From Gemmatimonadota bacterium (GTDB lineage Bacteria > Gemmatimonadota > Gemmatimonadetes > Gemmatimonadales > GWC2-71-9): DNA of 52,300 bases. Positions 33,822-44,226 of this stretch are shown here, piece after piece. The first letter of the stretch is position 1. Each line of letters starts with the position of its first letter. Under the pieces are notes generated by a model. The model was not told the DNA's origin. It saw only the letters and a list, made by a program, of their open reading frames with translations, and did no database searches. Where the stretch lies: contig QHVB01000042.1 in NCBI GenBank assembly GCA_003222195.1, positions 1 to 52,300 on the forward strand, read 5' to 3'. A program made the position numbers and the translations under genes.

Positions 33822-34280
33822 TCAGACTTCCCCCTGTTTGAGCCGATCCTCGGCGATCGCCAGAATCTCTCGCAACGCCGTCCGGCGCTCCTCGTCGCGC
33901 GTCCCCCGCAGCCGAGCCTCGAGCACCGGGACGATGGCTTCCTTGGATCGCCGGTTCACGAACACCACGAAGCGAAACCCGAACTTCTGTTCGTATTCTT
34001 CGTTGAGCGTCGCCAGCCGCCGCAGGACCTCGGGCGGCGTCGTATCACGATCGTAGCCTTGCTCCCTGAATGAGAGCGCCGACACTTTGTCCGGGCGATC
34101 ACCGATGCGCGGGTGCGCGTTGATCACCCCGATCTGCTCGGCCTCCGAGAGCGATTTCAGGATTTCGCGGCCGCGGGCGAGCATCGCGGCACCGCTGGGG
34201 AAGGGCTCTTCCGCACCAAGCCGTTCCAGCAACGGACCCGCGTTTTCGAAGAGGTTCAACTGCCTCGGTAGCTCGAGCAC
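33822..34280 (-). CDS. uraD: 2-oxo-4-hydroxy-4-carboxy-5-ureidoimidazoline (OHCU) decarboxylase
   Basis: 152 residues, slightly shorter than the usual ~165. UraD decarboxylates OHCU to S-allantoin, the third step of urate breakdown. The catalytic motif is visible as GVINAHPRIGDR, followed by ALSFREQGYDRDTTPPEVLRRLATLNEEYEQKFGFRFVVFVNRRSKE. His, Glu and Arg residues of the active site are present. The gene overlaps the 3' end of the HIU hydrolase by 25 bp, so the two are translated together. Confidence 0.93.
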   Translation of the reverse strand: MLELPRQLNLFENAGPLLERLGAEEPFPSGAAMLARGREILKSLSEAEQIGVINAHPRIGDRPDKVSALSFREQGYDRDTTPPEVLRRLATLNEEYEQKFGFRFVVFVNRRSKEAIVPVLEARLRGTRDEERRTALREILAIAEDRLKQGEV

Positions 34281-34606
34281 GCAAACGGTGACATCAACAG
34301 CGGGATGTGGTAACGACGGTTGGGATCGGTGATCTCCACATCCAGGGTGGCCCGCTGGAGGAACGCCGCCGTTCCTTTCTTCTTATAGTACGCGCCCACC
34401 TCGAAGGACAGCCGGTACGTCCCCGCGGTCAGGGCGCCATCGCCAAGCGCGGCGATCCGACCATCGGCATCGGTCTCCCGCGTCCCTTGCGCGACCTGCT
34501 CCTTGCCGTCGAGCCGCCATAGCGTCACCGCGACGCCGGCGGCGGGCTCGCCGCGCGTGGTATCGAGGACGTGCGTCGAAATCGTCGGTCGGTTAGTGTT
34601 GGGCAT
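34256..34606 (-). CDS. uraH: 5-hydroxyisourate hydrolase (transthyretin-like)
   Basis: 116 residues. The enzyme opens 5-hydroxyisourate to OHCU, the second step after urate oxidation. The N-terminal ISTHVLDTTRGEPAAGVAVTLWRL and the terminal YRGS tetrapeptide are the diagnostic transthyretin-related motifs. RRYHIPLLMSPF supplies further active-site residues. The start codon (34604-34606) overlaps by two bases the divergent ATG of the DUF3830 gene at 34605. The next gene downstream on this strand is uraD. Confidence 0.93.
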   Translation of the reverse strand: MPNTNRPTISTHVLDTTRGEPAAGVAVTLWRLDGKEQVAQGTRETDADGRIAALGDGALTAGTYRLSFEVGAYYKKKGTAAFLQRATLDVEITDPNRRYHIPLLMSPFACSSYRGS

Positions 34607-35015
34607 GCTCAAGATCCGCGTGGGACCCCTGACGTTCACGGCGCGACTCGAAGAGCAGGCCGCGCCCAAAACCGTCGCCGTGATTCGCAAAATGCTGCCG
34701 TTCAAATCCAAGATAGTCCACTGCCGCTGGAGCGGCGAGTCAACCTGGATTCCAATGGGCGAGCGAAAGCTTGGGCTCGAATTCGAGAATCACACCAGCC
34801 ATCCCGCGCCGGGGATGCTGCTGCTCTACCCCGGTGGCATCAGTGAGACCGAGCTGCTTTTTCCCTATGGCTCGACCATGTTCGCGAGCAAGGTGGGGCA
34901 GCTCGCGGGGAATCATTTCGCCACGGTCACGGAAGGGCACGAAAACCTGCCGGAGATCGGTCGCCTTACGCTGTGGGAGGGAGCGCAGGAGATCACCATC
35001 GAAGAAGTGCGGTGA
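34605..35015 (+). CDS. DUF3830-family protein
   Basis: 136 residues. MLKIRVGPLTFTARLEEQAAPKTV, CRWSGESTWIPMGE, ENHTSHPAPGMLLLYPGGISETELLFPYG and NHFATVTEGHENL match DUF3830, a cyclophilin-like beta-barrel family. Members are often found with hydantoinases, amidases and nucleobase-degradation genes, but have no proven activity. Here it is the first gene of an operon with allantoinase, which overlaps its stop by four bases. A role on a purine-ring intermediate is an inference from position. Confidence 0.82.
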   Translation: MLKIRVGPLTFTARLEEQAAPKTVAVIRKMLPFKSKIVHCRWSGESTWIPMGERKLGLEFENHTSHPAPGMLLLYPGGISETELLFPYGSTMFASKVGQLAGNHFATVTEGHENLPEIGRLTLWEGAQEITIEEVR

Positions 35016-36376
35016 GCGCTCTCGTCATTCGGGGTGGTACGGTCGTTCTTCCCACCGGGCAACGCCCAGCCGACATCGCGATCCTCGACGGCACCATCAC
35101 GGCAGTCGGGAGTGAAGTGCGGGATGGTGACGAAACCATCGACGCGCGAAATCTGGTGGTGCTTCCGGGTGTCATCGACGCGCACGTCCACTTCAATGAG
35201 CCGGGCCGTGCCGATTGGGAAGGTTGGGAGGCCGGTACGCGCGGTGCGGCCGCCGGGGGCGTGACGACCGTGCTCGAGATGCCCCTCAACGCCCATCCCC
35301 CGACGACGACTCCCGCAGCCTTTGATGAGAAGCTCGCGATCGCGTCGCAGAAAGCCCTCGTCGATTTCGGCCTGTGGGGCGGCCTCGTTCCCGACAACCT
35401 CGACAACCTCCAGATCCTCCACCAACGGGGCGTCATCGGCTTCAAAGCGTTCATGAGTCACAGCGGCATCGACGACTTTCAGCGCGTGCCCGACGGCATC
35501 CTCGCGATCGGGCTCAAGACCACGGCGCGTCTGAACGCGATCGTCGGCGTCCACGCCGAGAGCCACGAGACGGTGGAACGGCTGAGCACTGGAGAGCGGA
35601 GCAGCGGCGCGGACCGGCTGTCGTGGTGCCGGGCTCGGCCCTCCCGCGCCGAGGTCGAAGCGATTCAACGGCTGCTCGTGTGCATGCGGGGCACTGGCAG
35701 AGGTGTGCGCGCGCATGTCGTGCACGTGAGCTGCGCGGAAGGGTTGGCGCAGGTGGATGCAGCCCGCAGCAAGGGCACGACGATCACGGCCGAGACGTGC
35801 CCGCATTATCTCGCCTTCACCGAGGAGGACTTCGAGCGCATCGGGCCAGCGCTCAAATGCGCGCCGCCGATCCGCGATCCGGCGACGCGCGAGGCTCTCT
35901 GGGCCGAAGTGCTCGCGGGCCGCGTCGACCTGATCGGTTCGGACCACTCGCCCTGCCCTGCCGCCGACAAGCAGAAAGGTGAGCACGACATCTGGCAGGC
36001 GTGGGGCGGCATCGCGGGCATCCAGGCCACGCTTCCCGTGCTGCTGACCGACGGCCTGCACGCGCGTGGCCTCTCGCTCGAGCGCATCGCCCATCTCACC
36101 GCGACCGCGCCGGCGCAGCTCTTCGGCTTGTTTCCCCGCAAAGGGGGGATCGCCGTCGGTGCCGACGCGGACTTCGCCATCGTAGATCCGGAGCAGCGTT
36201 GGACCTTTGGCTCGAACGACCTCCAGACGCGCAGCGGTGTCAGCGCATACCTCGGCCGCGCGTTCACGGGCAAAGTGGTAAGAACCATTGTCCGAGGAAC
36301 AACGGTATTTGTGGATGGCGAAATAGTTGGGAACCCCGGTTGGGGCCAGTTCGTGAAGCCACAACCCACAAGATGA
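35012..36376 (+). CDS. allB: Allantoinase
   Basis: 454 residues from the GTG overlapping the DUF3830 stop. It hydrolyses allantoin to allantoate. Amidohydrolase-superfamily motifs in order are DAHVHFNEPGRADWEGWEAGTRGAAAGGVTTVLEMP, the carboxylysine strand in VIGFKAFMS, VGVHAESHETVE, VHVSCAEG, TAETCPHYL and LIGSDHSPC. All metal ligands (HxH, Lys, two His, Asp) are present. A short low-complexity stretch (RLSTGERSSGADRLSW) after the HAES histidine looks like a small insertion. It is followed 8 bp later by allantoate amidohydrolase. Confidence 0.95.
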   Translation: MSALVIRGGTVVLPTGQRPADIAILDGTITAVGSEVRDGDETIDARNLVVLPGVIDAHVHFNEPGRADWEGWEAGTRGAAAGGVTTVLEMPLNAHPPTTTPAAFDEKLAIASQKALVDFGLWGGLVPDNLDNLQILHQRGVIGFKAFMSHSGIDDFQRVPDGILAIGLKTTARLNAIVGVHAESHETVERLSTGERSSGADRLSWCRARPSRAEVEAIQRLLVCMRGTGRGVRAHVVHVSCAEGLAQVDAARSKGTTITAETCPHYLAFTEEDFERIGPALKCAPPIRDPATREALWAEVLAGRVDLIGSDHSPCPAADKQKGEHDIWQAWGGIAGIQATLPVLLTDGLHARGLSLERIAHLTATAPAQLFGLFPRKGGIAVGADADFAIVDPEQRWTFGSNDLQTRSGVSAYLGRAFTGKVVRTIVRGTTVFVDGEIVGNPGWGQFVKPQPTR

Positions 36377-36383
36377 GAGACCT

Positions 36384-37577
36384 GTGACTGGCAACGCGCT
36401 TCTTGAGCGCCGATTAGACGAGCTTTACGCCATCGGCGCCGAGCCGGACGGAGGGGGGGGAGCGTATCGGCCGCTCTACGGCAGCGCCTGGGCAGCCGCC
36501 GGTGAGCGGGTCGAACGCTGGATGAAGGACGCCGGTCTCGAAACCCGGCGGGACGCGGTCGGGAATCTGTGGGGGCGAATCGAGGGGACCGGGAAGTCGA
36601 TAGTCACCGGCTCACACATCGACACGGTGCGTCACGGCGGCCGGCTCGACGGCGCACTCGGCATCGTCGCGGGACTCAGCGCCGTCGAAGCGCTGCTCAA
36701 AGCCAACGGCAAGCCCAAGCGCCCGCTCGAAGTCGTCGCGATCTGTGAAGAGGAGGGCTCTCGCTTCAAGACAAGCTTCTGGGGGTCTCACGCGATCACG
36801 GGCACGATCGACACCGTCGATCCCGAGATCGCAGCCGCGATGCGCGAGCTCGGTCTGGACCCCGCCAAAGTGGCGAGCGCGGCGCGCGATGATATCGATA
36901 CCTTCGTCGAGCTGCACATCGAGCAAGGCGCGGTGCTGGAGTCCTCCGGCACGCCACTGGCGATCGTGAGCGCGATCGTCGGCACGGCGCATCTCGAGGT
37001 CACGGTCACCGGCCGGTCCGACCACGCGGGGACGACGCCGATGGACCTGAGGCTCGACGCGCTCGCCGGTGCGGCCGCGATGGTGCAAGCCGTCGAGTCC
37101 ATCGCGAAATCGCTGGGTAGACCCGCCGTCGCGACGGTCGGGAAGCTCGAGGTCGAGCCCGATCAGATCAACGTCGTCCCGGGCAAGGTGGTATTCATCG
37201 CAGACCTCAGGCATCCCGATCTGGCGGGCCGCCGTGCGCTCGAGGAGCGCGTTCGATCGCTGTGCGGCACCATCGCGTCGGAGCGCGGACTCGGACTCGA
37301 CATTCGGATGCTCCAGGAGCGGCCTCCCGTGCCGATGCATTCGGATGTGCGCGCGCTCCTCGCGCGGGCCGCGACGGACTGCGGCGTCCAGGCTGCCGAG
37401 CTGGTCAGTGGCGCCGGACATGATGCCCAGATTCTGGCGGCGCGAATGAAGGTCGGGATGTTGTTTGTGCCGAGCATTGGAGGACGGTCGCATTGCCCCG
37501 ATGAAGCCACGAACCCGCGGGACTTGGAACTCGGGACCAGGGTATTGGCCAAGGCCTTGGAATTGATGGCGTATTGA
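36384..37577 (+). CDS. allC: Allantoate amidohydrolase / M20 N-carbamoyl hydrolase
   Basis: 397 residues from GTG 36384. M20-family dinuclear metal motifs are visible: GSHIDTVRHGGRLDGALGIVAG, ICEEEGSRF, ELHIEQGAVLESSG, TGRSDHAGTTPMDLR and SGAGHDAQILAA. It matches the AllC/ureidoglycolase-carbamoylase group, which turns allantoate into ureidoglycine or ureidoglycolate plus ammonia and CO2. The adjacent allantoinase supports the allantoate assignment over N-carbamoyl-L-amino-acid hydrolase, although the two cannot be separated by sequence alone. Confidence 0.92.
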   Translation: MTGNALLERRLDELYAIGAEPDGGGGAYRPLYGSAWAAAGERVERWMKDAGLETRRDAVGNLWGRIEGTGKSIVTGSHIDTVRHGGRLDGALGIVAGLSAVEALLKANGKPKRPLEVVAICEEEGSRFKTSFWGSHAITGTIDTVDPEIAAAMRELGLDPAKVASAARDDIDTFVELHIEQGAVLESSGTPLAIVSAIVGTAHLEVTVTGRSDHAGTTPMDLRLDALAGAAAMVQAVESIAKSLGRPAVATVGKLEVEPDQINVVPGKVVFIADLRHPDLAGRRALEERVRSLCGTIASERGLGLDIRMLQERPPVPMHSDVRALLARAATDCGVQAAELVSGAGHDAQILAARMKVGMLFVPSIGGRSHCPDEATNPRDLELGTRVLAKALELMAY

Positions 37578-37595
37578 GATCGTTCTAACCGTGCC

Positions 37596-38396
37596 CTAAA
37601 GGGCCGGCTTCACGGACAACAGCTCCCGAAGCACGTTCTGCGTAACCGTGCGACGATAGGCGGCAGTCGATCGCACGTCGTCTATCGGCCGGATGTCGTC
37701 GGCGACCGCGGCGATGGCGCCTTCCATATCCCCCCGCTCCAGCGCAGCCTCGGCGCGGCGCGCGCGCAGCGGCACCTCGGCGACCGAGCCGATCGCTACG
37801 CGCGCAGGTGATCGGCTCACCGCCGTGACGACCTTCGAAATCGCCTGTGCGGCCCGCGTCCCGACTTTGCGAAATACGACCCGACGTCCGAGGGGCATCC
37901 GCACCGCCACGATCAGCTCATCGGCCTGCAGCGCGGTCTTGCGATAGCCGGTGAAAAACTGGTCGATCGGAATCGAGCGCCGGTCGGTCACCACGACGGC
38001 ATCATAGGCGAGCAGCACCGGCAACGTGTCGCCGGCGGGAGACGCATTCGCCAGGTTGCCGCCGAGCGTGCCGCGATTCTGGATCTGCGCCGCCCCGATC
38101 GTGCGCGCCGCCGCCACCAGCGCCGGGACATGCTCCTGCGCGTCGCGCGACCGAATGATGCCGGTGTAGGACTCCGCCGCACCGATTTCCAACATGCCCT
38201 GCGTTCGCCGCACTCCCTTGAGCTCGAGTAACGACCACACGTCGAGGACGGCCCGCGGCGGTGGGCGGAGCGTTCTCGCGTGCAGCATGACGATCAGATC
38301 CGTACCGCCGGCGAGCGGGCGGCATCCGGGGGTCGTGCGATACAACTGCACCGCATCCTTGAGGTCCGTGGGGCGGAGGTATGTCACGTCGTGCAT
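37596..38396 (-). CDS. Xanthine dehydrogenase-type FAD-binding subunit
   Basis: 266 residues from ATG 38396. This is the CoxM/XdhB-like medium subunit of a molybdenum hydroxylase. The FAD-binding PLAGGTDLIVMLHARTL and the second flavin motif RTIGAAQIQNRGTLGGNLANASPAGDTLPVLLAYDA are clear. The subunit passes electrons from the iron-sulphur clusters to FAD and NAD. It overlaps the iron-sulphur subunit by 13 bp and runs tail-to-tail with allC, 18 bp apart. With the purine genes around it, xanthine or hypoxanthine is the expected substrate. Confidence 0.92.
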   Translation of the reverse strand: MHDVTYLRPTDLKDAVQLYRTTPGCRPLAGGTDLIVMLHARTLRPPPRAVLDVWSLLELKGVRRTQGMLEIGAAESYTGIIRSRDAQEHVPALVAAARTIGAAQIQNRGTLGGNLANASPAGDTLPVLLAYDAVVVTDRRSIPIDQFFTGYRKTALQADELIVAVRMPLGRRVVFRKVGTRAAQAISKVVTAVSRSPARVAIGSVAEVPLRARRAEAALERGDMEGAIAAVADDIRPIDDVRSTAAYRRTVTQNVLRELLSVKPAL

Positions 38397-38835
38397 GACA
38401 GCACCGCCTCGATGATTTTCGTGTAGCCGGTGCAGCGGCACAAATTACCGGCGAGCCCCTCCCGAACGTCAGCGGCGCTCGGTCGGATCGTGCGCTGCAG
38501 CAGGACGTGGGCCGCCAGCAACATCCCCGGCGTGCAGATCCCACATTGCGCCGCGCCGTGCTCGATGAAGGCCTGCTGCAGGCGGGACAACGTGCCGTCC
38601 GGTCCGGCGAGTCCTTCCACGGTTAGGACATTGCGGCCTTCGACCTGACCCACCGCCACCAGACAGCTGTCCACGACCTCGCCGTCGATGAGGACCGAGC
38701 ACGCGCCGCACTCCCCTTCGCCGCAGCCCTCTTTCGTGCCTGTCTTGCCGAGATCTCCGCGCAGTGTATCGAGGAGTCGCCGTGACCCCGCGCATTCGAC
38801 GCTGACAGGCACACCGTTTAGCGTGAACCGGACCG

Positions 38836-38839
<4 letters not shown>
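38384..38839 (-). CDS. Xanthine dehydrogenase-type [2Fe-2S] subunit
   Basis: 151 residues. It holds two [2Fe-2S] centres. The plant-type N-terminal cluster is in CGEGECGACSVLIDG with a later Cys (VVDSCLVAV). The C-terminal four-helix domain carries CGICTPGM and CRCTGY. It transfers electrons from the molybdenum centre to the FAD subunit. Both stop/start junctions overlap (ATGA with the large subunit, 13 bp with the FAD subunit), typical of one operon. Confidence 0.94.
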
Positions 38840-40986
<2,147 letters not shown>

Positions 40987-41351
40987 GTGCGGTAATATTG
41001 CCACAGAATTCGCTGCGCCGGGCAGGGAGCCTCCACGTTCCCGTGCCGCAACGACGCTCGTCCGCAGAGGCTCGACACGACCCCAGATGGCATGAGGGTT
41101 GCAAACGCAAAGCTGACAGAAGCAGGATGCGGACGTCGGGGGGACAAAGCCGGCAAAGGCGGAGCCAGGTAAACGCTGGTAACGCGCCGGCTGCCGCAGC
41201 GGCCGTGCACAGCCGCTGCGGACCCTCCTCACCACTGTAGAGGGCATAAGGGGGCGGCTGGGAAGCGCTGCGTGCCGTCGCGCGGCATCCCGGCTCGCCC
41301 CGCTTGTTTCACCGGGAACGTCACCGCATCGGGGGCACTACATTGCCGATC
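40987..41351. promoter_or_regulatory. Divergent intergenic region between xdh and aceB
   Basis: 365 bp with no convincing gene. It should contain promoters for the minus-strand molybdenum hydroxylase operon and the plus-strand glyoxylate-bypass operon. A 10-bp inverted repeat sits inside it at 41194-41221. No sigma-70 hexamers could be assigned with confidence. Confidence 0.5.
41194..41221. promoter_or_regulatory. Inverted repeat, 10-bp arms, in the divergent promoter region
   Basis: CCGCAGCGGC (41194-41203) and GCCGCTGCGG (41212-41221) are perfect inverted arms around 8 bases containing GTGCAC. It could be an operator for a dimeric regulator or an RNA hairpin. No regulator gene lies next to it. 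Confidence 0.4.
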
Positions 41352-42941
41352 ATGACGACCGCGCGAGAGAGTTCAGGCGCCGGGCTGGAACTGCACGCGC
41401 CCCTGGAGCCGGGGTTTGCGAAGATCCTGACGGCCGAGGCGCGGCGCTTCCTTACGGCGCTGGCGCGGGCGAGTGAGCTGCGCCGCCAGGAGCTGCTCGT
41501 GCGCCGCGTGGCGCGCCAGCGACGTCTCGACGCCGGCGAGCGCCCCGACTTCCTGCCGGAGACGCGCTCGGTGCGCGAGGCGGACTGGACTGTCGCGCCG
41601 ATTCCCGCTGACCTGCTGGACCGCCGCGTCGAGATTACGGGCCCCGTGGACCGCAAGATGGTCATCAACGCGCTGAACTCGGGCGCGCGAGTCTTCATGG
41701 CGGATTTCGAGGACTCGAACGCCCCCACCTGGCGGAACAATCTCGAGGGGCAGCTGAACCTGCGGGACGCAGTGCGCGGCACGATCGAGTACACCAGCCC
41801 CGAGGGGAAGCGCTACGCGCTCGCACCGCGAACGGCCACGCTGATGGTACGGCCGCGCGGCTGGCATCTCGACGAGAACCACGTGACCGTGGACGGACGC
41901 CCGATCTCCGCCGCCCTCTTCGATTTCGGGCTCTTCTTCTTTCACAACGCCGCGGCGCTGCTGGCCAAGGGCACCGGACCATACTTCTACTTGCCCAAGC
42001 TGGAGAGCCACCTCGAGGCCCGCCTCTGGAACGACGTCTTCAACCTCGCGCAGGACGAGCTCGGCATCCCTCGCGGCACGATCCGCGCGACGGTCCTGAT
42101 CGAGACGGTCGTCGCCGCGTTCGAGATGGACGAGATTCTCTACGAGCTGAAGGACCACTCCGCCGGCCTGAACTGCGGGCGCTGGGACTACATTTTCAGC
42201 TTCATCAAGAAGTTCAGACAGCGGCCCGACTGCGTCCTCCCCGACCGCGCCCGCGTGACGATGGACCGTCACTTCCTCAAGTCCTACGTCGATCTCCTGA
42301 TTCAGACCTGCCACCGCCGCCGCGCCCACGCGATGGGCGGGATGGCTGCCCAGATCCCCATCAAGCACGACCCGGCGGCCAACGAGGCCGCGCTCGAGAA
42401 GGTGCGGCAGGACAAGCTGCGCGAGGTCCGCGCCGGGCACGACGGTACGTGGGTGGCGCACCCGGGGCTCGTGCCGATCGCGGCCCAAGTCTTTGATGCC
42501 GCGATGCCGGGTCCGAATCAACTCCACGTTGCGCGGGAGGACGTGCGCGTCACGGCAGCGGACCTGCTGGCCGTACCAGACGGTGAGATCACCGAGGCCG
42601 GGCTGCGCACTAACGTCGATGTCGGGATTCAGTATCTCGAATCGTGGCTGCGCGGCGTGGGCTGCGTCCCGATCTACAATCTGATGGAAGACGCTGCGAC
42701 CGCCGAGATCTCGCGGTCGCAGGTATGGCAGTGGCTGCGCCATGGCGCCAGGCTCACCGATGGACGGCCCATGACGGCGGCGTTGGTCGAGCAGACCATC
42801 GCCAGAGAACTGCAGCGGTTCGAGGGTGCGGGCGGGGGGGGCGGGAAGTTCGCCCTGGCCGCTGATCTGTTCCGGCGGATTTCGATGGCGCCGGAGCTAC
42901 CGGAATTCCTGACGGGGGTGGCGTATGAGTACCTCGACTGA
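41352..42941 (+). CDS. aceB: Malate synthase A
   Basis: 529 residues from ATG 41352. The enzyme condenses glyoxylate with acetyl-CoA to malate. Family motifs are [92 protein letters not shown] and the C-terminal [22 protein letters not shown]. Magnesium and catalytic residues (Asp/Glu in DFEDS, Arg in RPRGWH) are present. It overlaps isocitrate lyase by 17 bp. Besides the acetate bypass, it can take the glyoxylate released from purine breakdown. Confidence 0.96.
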   Translation: MTTARESSGAGLELHAPLEPGFAKILTAEARRFLTALARASELRRQELLVRRVARQRRLDAGERPDFLPETRSVREADWTVAPIPADLLDRRVEITGPVDRKMVINALNSGARVFMADFEDSNAPTWRNNLEGQLNLRDAVRGTIEYTSPEGKRYALAPRTATLMVRPRGWHLDENHVTVDGRPISAALFDFGLFFFHNAAALLAKGTGPYFYLPKLESHLEARLWNDVFNLAQDELGIPRGTIRATVLIETVVAAFEMDEILYELKDHSAGLNCGRWDYIFSFIKKFRQRPDCVLPDRARVTMDRHFLKSYVDLLIQTCHRRRAHAMGGMAAQIPIKHDPAANEAALEKVRQDKLREVRAGHDGTWVAHPGLVPIAAQVFDAAMPGPNQLHVAREDVRVTAADLLAVPDGEITEAGLRTNVDVGIQYLESWLRGVGCVPIYNLMEDAATAEISRSQVWQWLRHGARLTDGRPMTAALVEQTIARELQRFEGAGGGGGKFALAADLFRRISMAPELPEFLTGVAYEYLD

Positions 42942-44196
42942 TCTCGAGCGAAGCTGGACCAGGGACGAACGGTGGATGGGCATCACGCGCCCCTACCGAG
43001 CCGACGATGTCGAGCGACTGCGCGGCACACTGCCGATCCAATACACGCTCGCAAGCCATGGTGCGACGCGCCTGTGGAAACTGATGCGCGACGAGCCCTA
43101 CGTCGCCGTGCTGTCTGCCGTCACCGGAAACCAGGCGGTGCAGGAAGTCCGCGCCGGGCTCAAGGCGATCTACATCAGCGGCTGGCAGGTCGCGGCCGAC
43201 GCGAACTGTGCCATGACGATGTATCCAGACCAGAGTCTCTATCCATCCGACAGCGTTCCGAACCTCATCTGTCGCATTCAGAATGCCCTGCGGCGCGCCG
43301 ACGAAATCCACCACATGAACGGCGACCAATCGATCGACTGGTACGTGCCGCTGGTCGCCGATGCCGAAGCGGGTTTCGGCGGCGTGCTCAACGCCTATGA
43401 GCTGATGAAGCTGATGATCGCGGCCGGCGCCGCCGGCGTGCATTTCGAGGATCAGCTGTCGTCGGTCAAGAAATGCGGCCATCTCGGCGGCAAAGTGCTC
43501 GTGCCCACGAGCGAGTTCATCGCCAAACTGATCGCGGCGCGTCTCGCGGCCGACGTGTGCGGCGTGGACACCCTGCTCATCGCTCGCACCGATGCGAACA
43601 GCGCTGGCCTCTTGACCAGCGACATCGACGAGTACGACCGCCGCTGGTGTACCGGCAAGCGTTCGCCCGAAGGCTTCTTTGTCATCGAAGACGGCGTCGG
43701 GGCCGCGATCGCGCGGGCGCGCGCCTATGCGCCATATGCCGACATGCTGTGGTTCGAGACGGCGAAGCCCGACCTCGCCGAGGCACGCCAATTCGCCGAA
43801 GCGATCCACCAGGAGTATCCCGGCAAACTGCTTGCGTATAACTGCTCGCCGTCGTTCAACTGGAAGCGCCATCTCACTGAGGCGCAGCTCGCCGGCTTCC
43901 AACGAGAGCTTGGCGCGATGGGCTACAAGTTCCAGTTCGTCACCCTCTCCGGCTTCCACGCCCTGAACCACGGCATGTTCACGCTGGCGCAGGACTTCCG
44001 CGAGCGCGGGATGGCGGCATACGCCGACCTGCAATCACGGGAATTCGCTGCCGAGCACGAGGGCTACGAAGCGGTGAAGCACCAGGAATTCGTGGGTGTG
44101 GGATACTTCGATGAAATCACGCAGATCGTGCACGGCGGCCGCAGCTCGACCGTCGCGCTCGAGGGATCGACCGAGAAGGCCCAGTTCGTGAGTTGA
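42925..44196 (+). CDS. aceA: Isocitrate lyase
   Basis: 423 residues. The enzyme splits isocitrate into glyoxylate and succinate. Motifs are [32 protein letters not shown], the catalytic loop [17 protein letters not shown] and [11 protein letters not shown]. All active-site groups of the class are visible. It starts within the 3' end of aceB, so the two are translated together. The hairpin following its stop may separate it from, or regulate, the next gene. Confidence 0.97.
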   Translation: MSTSTDLERSWTRDERWMGITRPYRADDVERLRGTLPIQYTLASHGATRLWKLMRDEPYVAVLSAVTGNQAVQEVRAGLKAIYISGWQVAADANCAMTMYPDQSLYPSDSVPNLICRIQNALRRADEIHHMNGDQSIDWYVPLVADAEAGFGGVLNAYELMKLMIAAGAAGVHFEDQLSSVKKCGHLGGKVLVPTSEFIAKLIAARLAADVCGVDTLLIARTDANSAGLLTSDIDEYDRRWCTGKRSPEGFFVIEDGVGAAIARARAYAPYADMLWFETAKPDLAEARQFAEAIHQEYPGKLLAYNCSPSFNWKRHLTEAQLAGFQRELGAMGYKFQFVTLSGFHALNHGMFTLAQDFRERGMAAYADLQSREFAAEHEGYEAVKHQEFVGVGYFDEITQIVHGGRSSTVALEGSTEKAQFVS

Positions 44197-44199
44197 CAA

Positions 44200-44226
44200 C
44201 CCCTTAGCCGTGCCTAGGCTAAGGGG
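44200..44226 (+). promoter_or_regulatory. Hairpin covering the ribosome-binding region of mmsA
   Basis: CCCCTTAGCC (44200-44209) and GGCTAAGGGG (44217-44226) form a perfect 10-bp stem with a 7-nt loop. The right arm ends one base before the ATG at 44227 and contains the only Shine-Dalgarno-like sequence (AAGGGG). It could block translation initiation or mark mRNA processing. There is no T-run for intrinsic termination. Confidence 0.5.
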
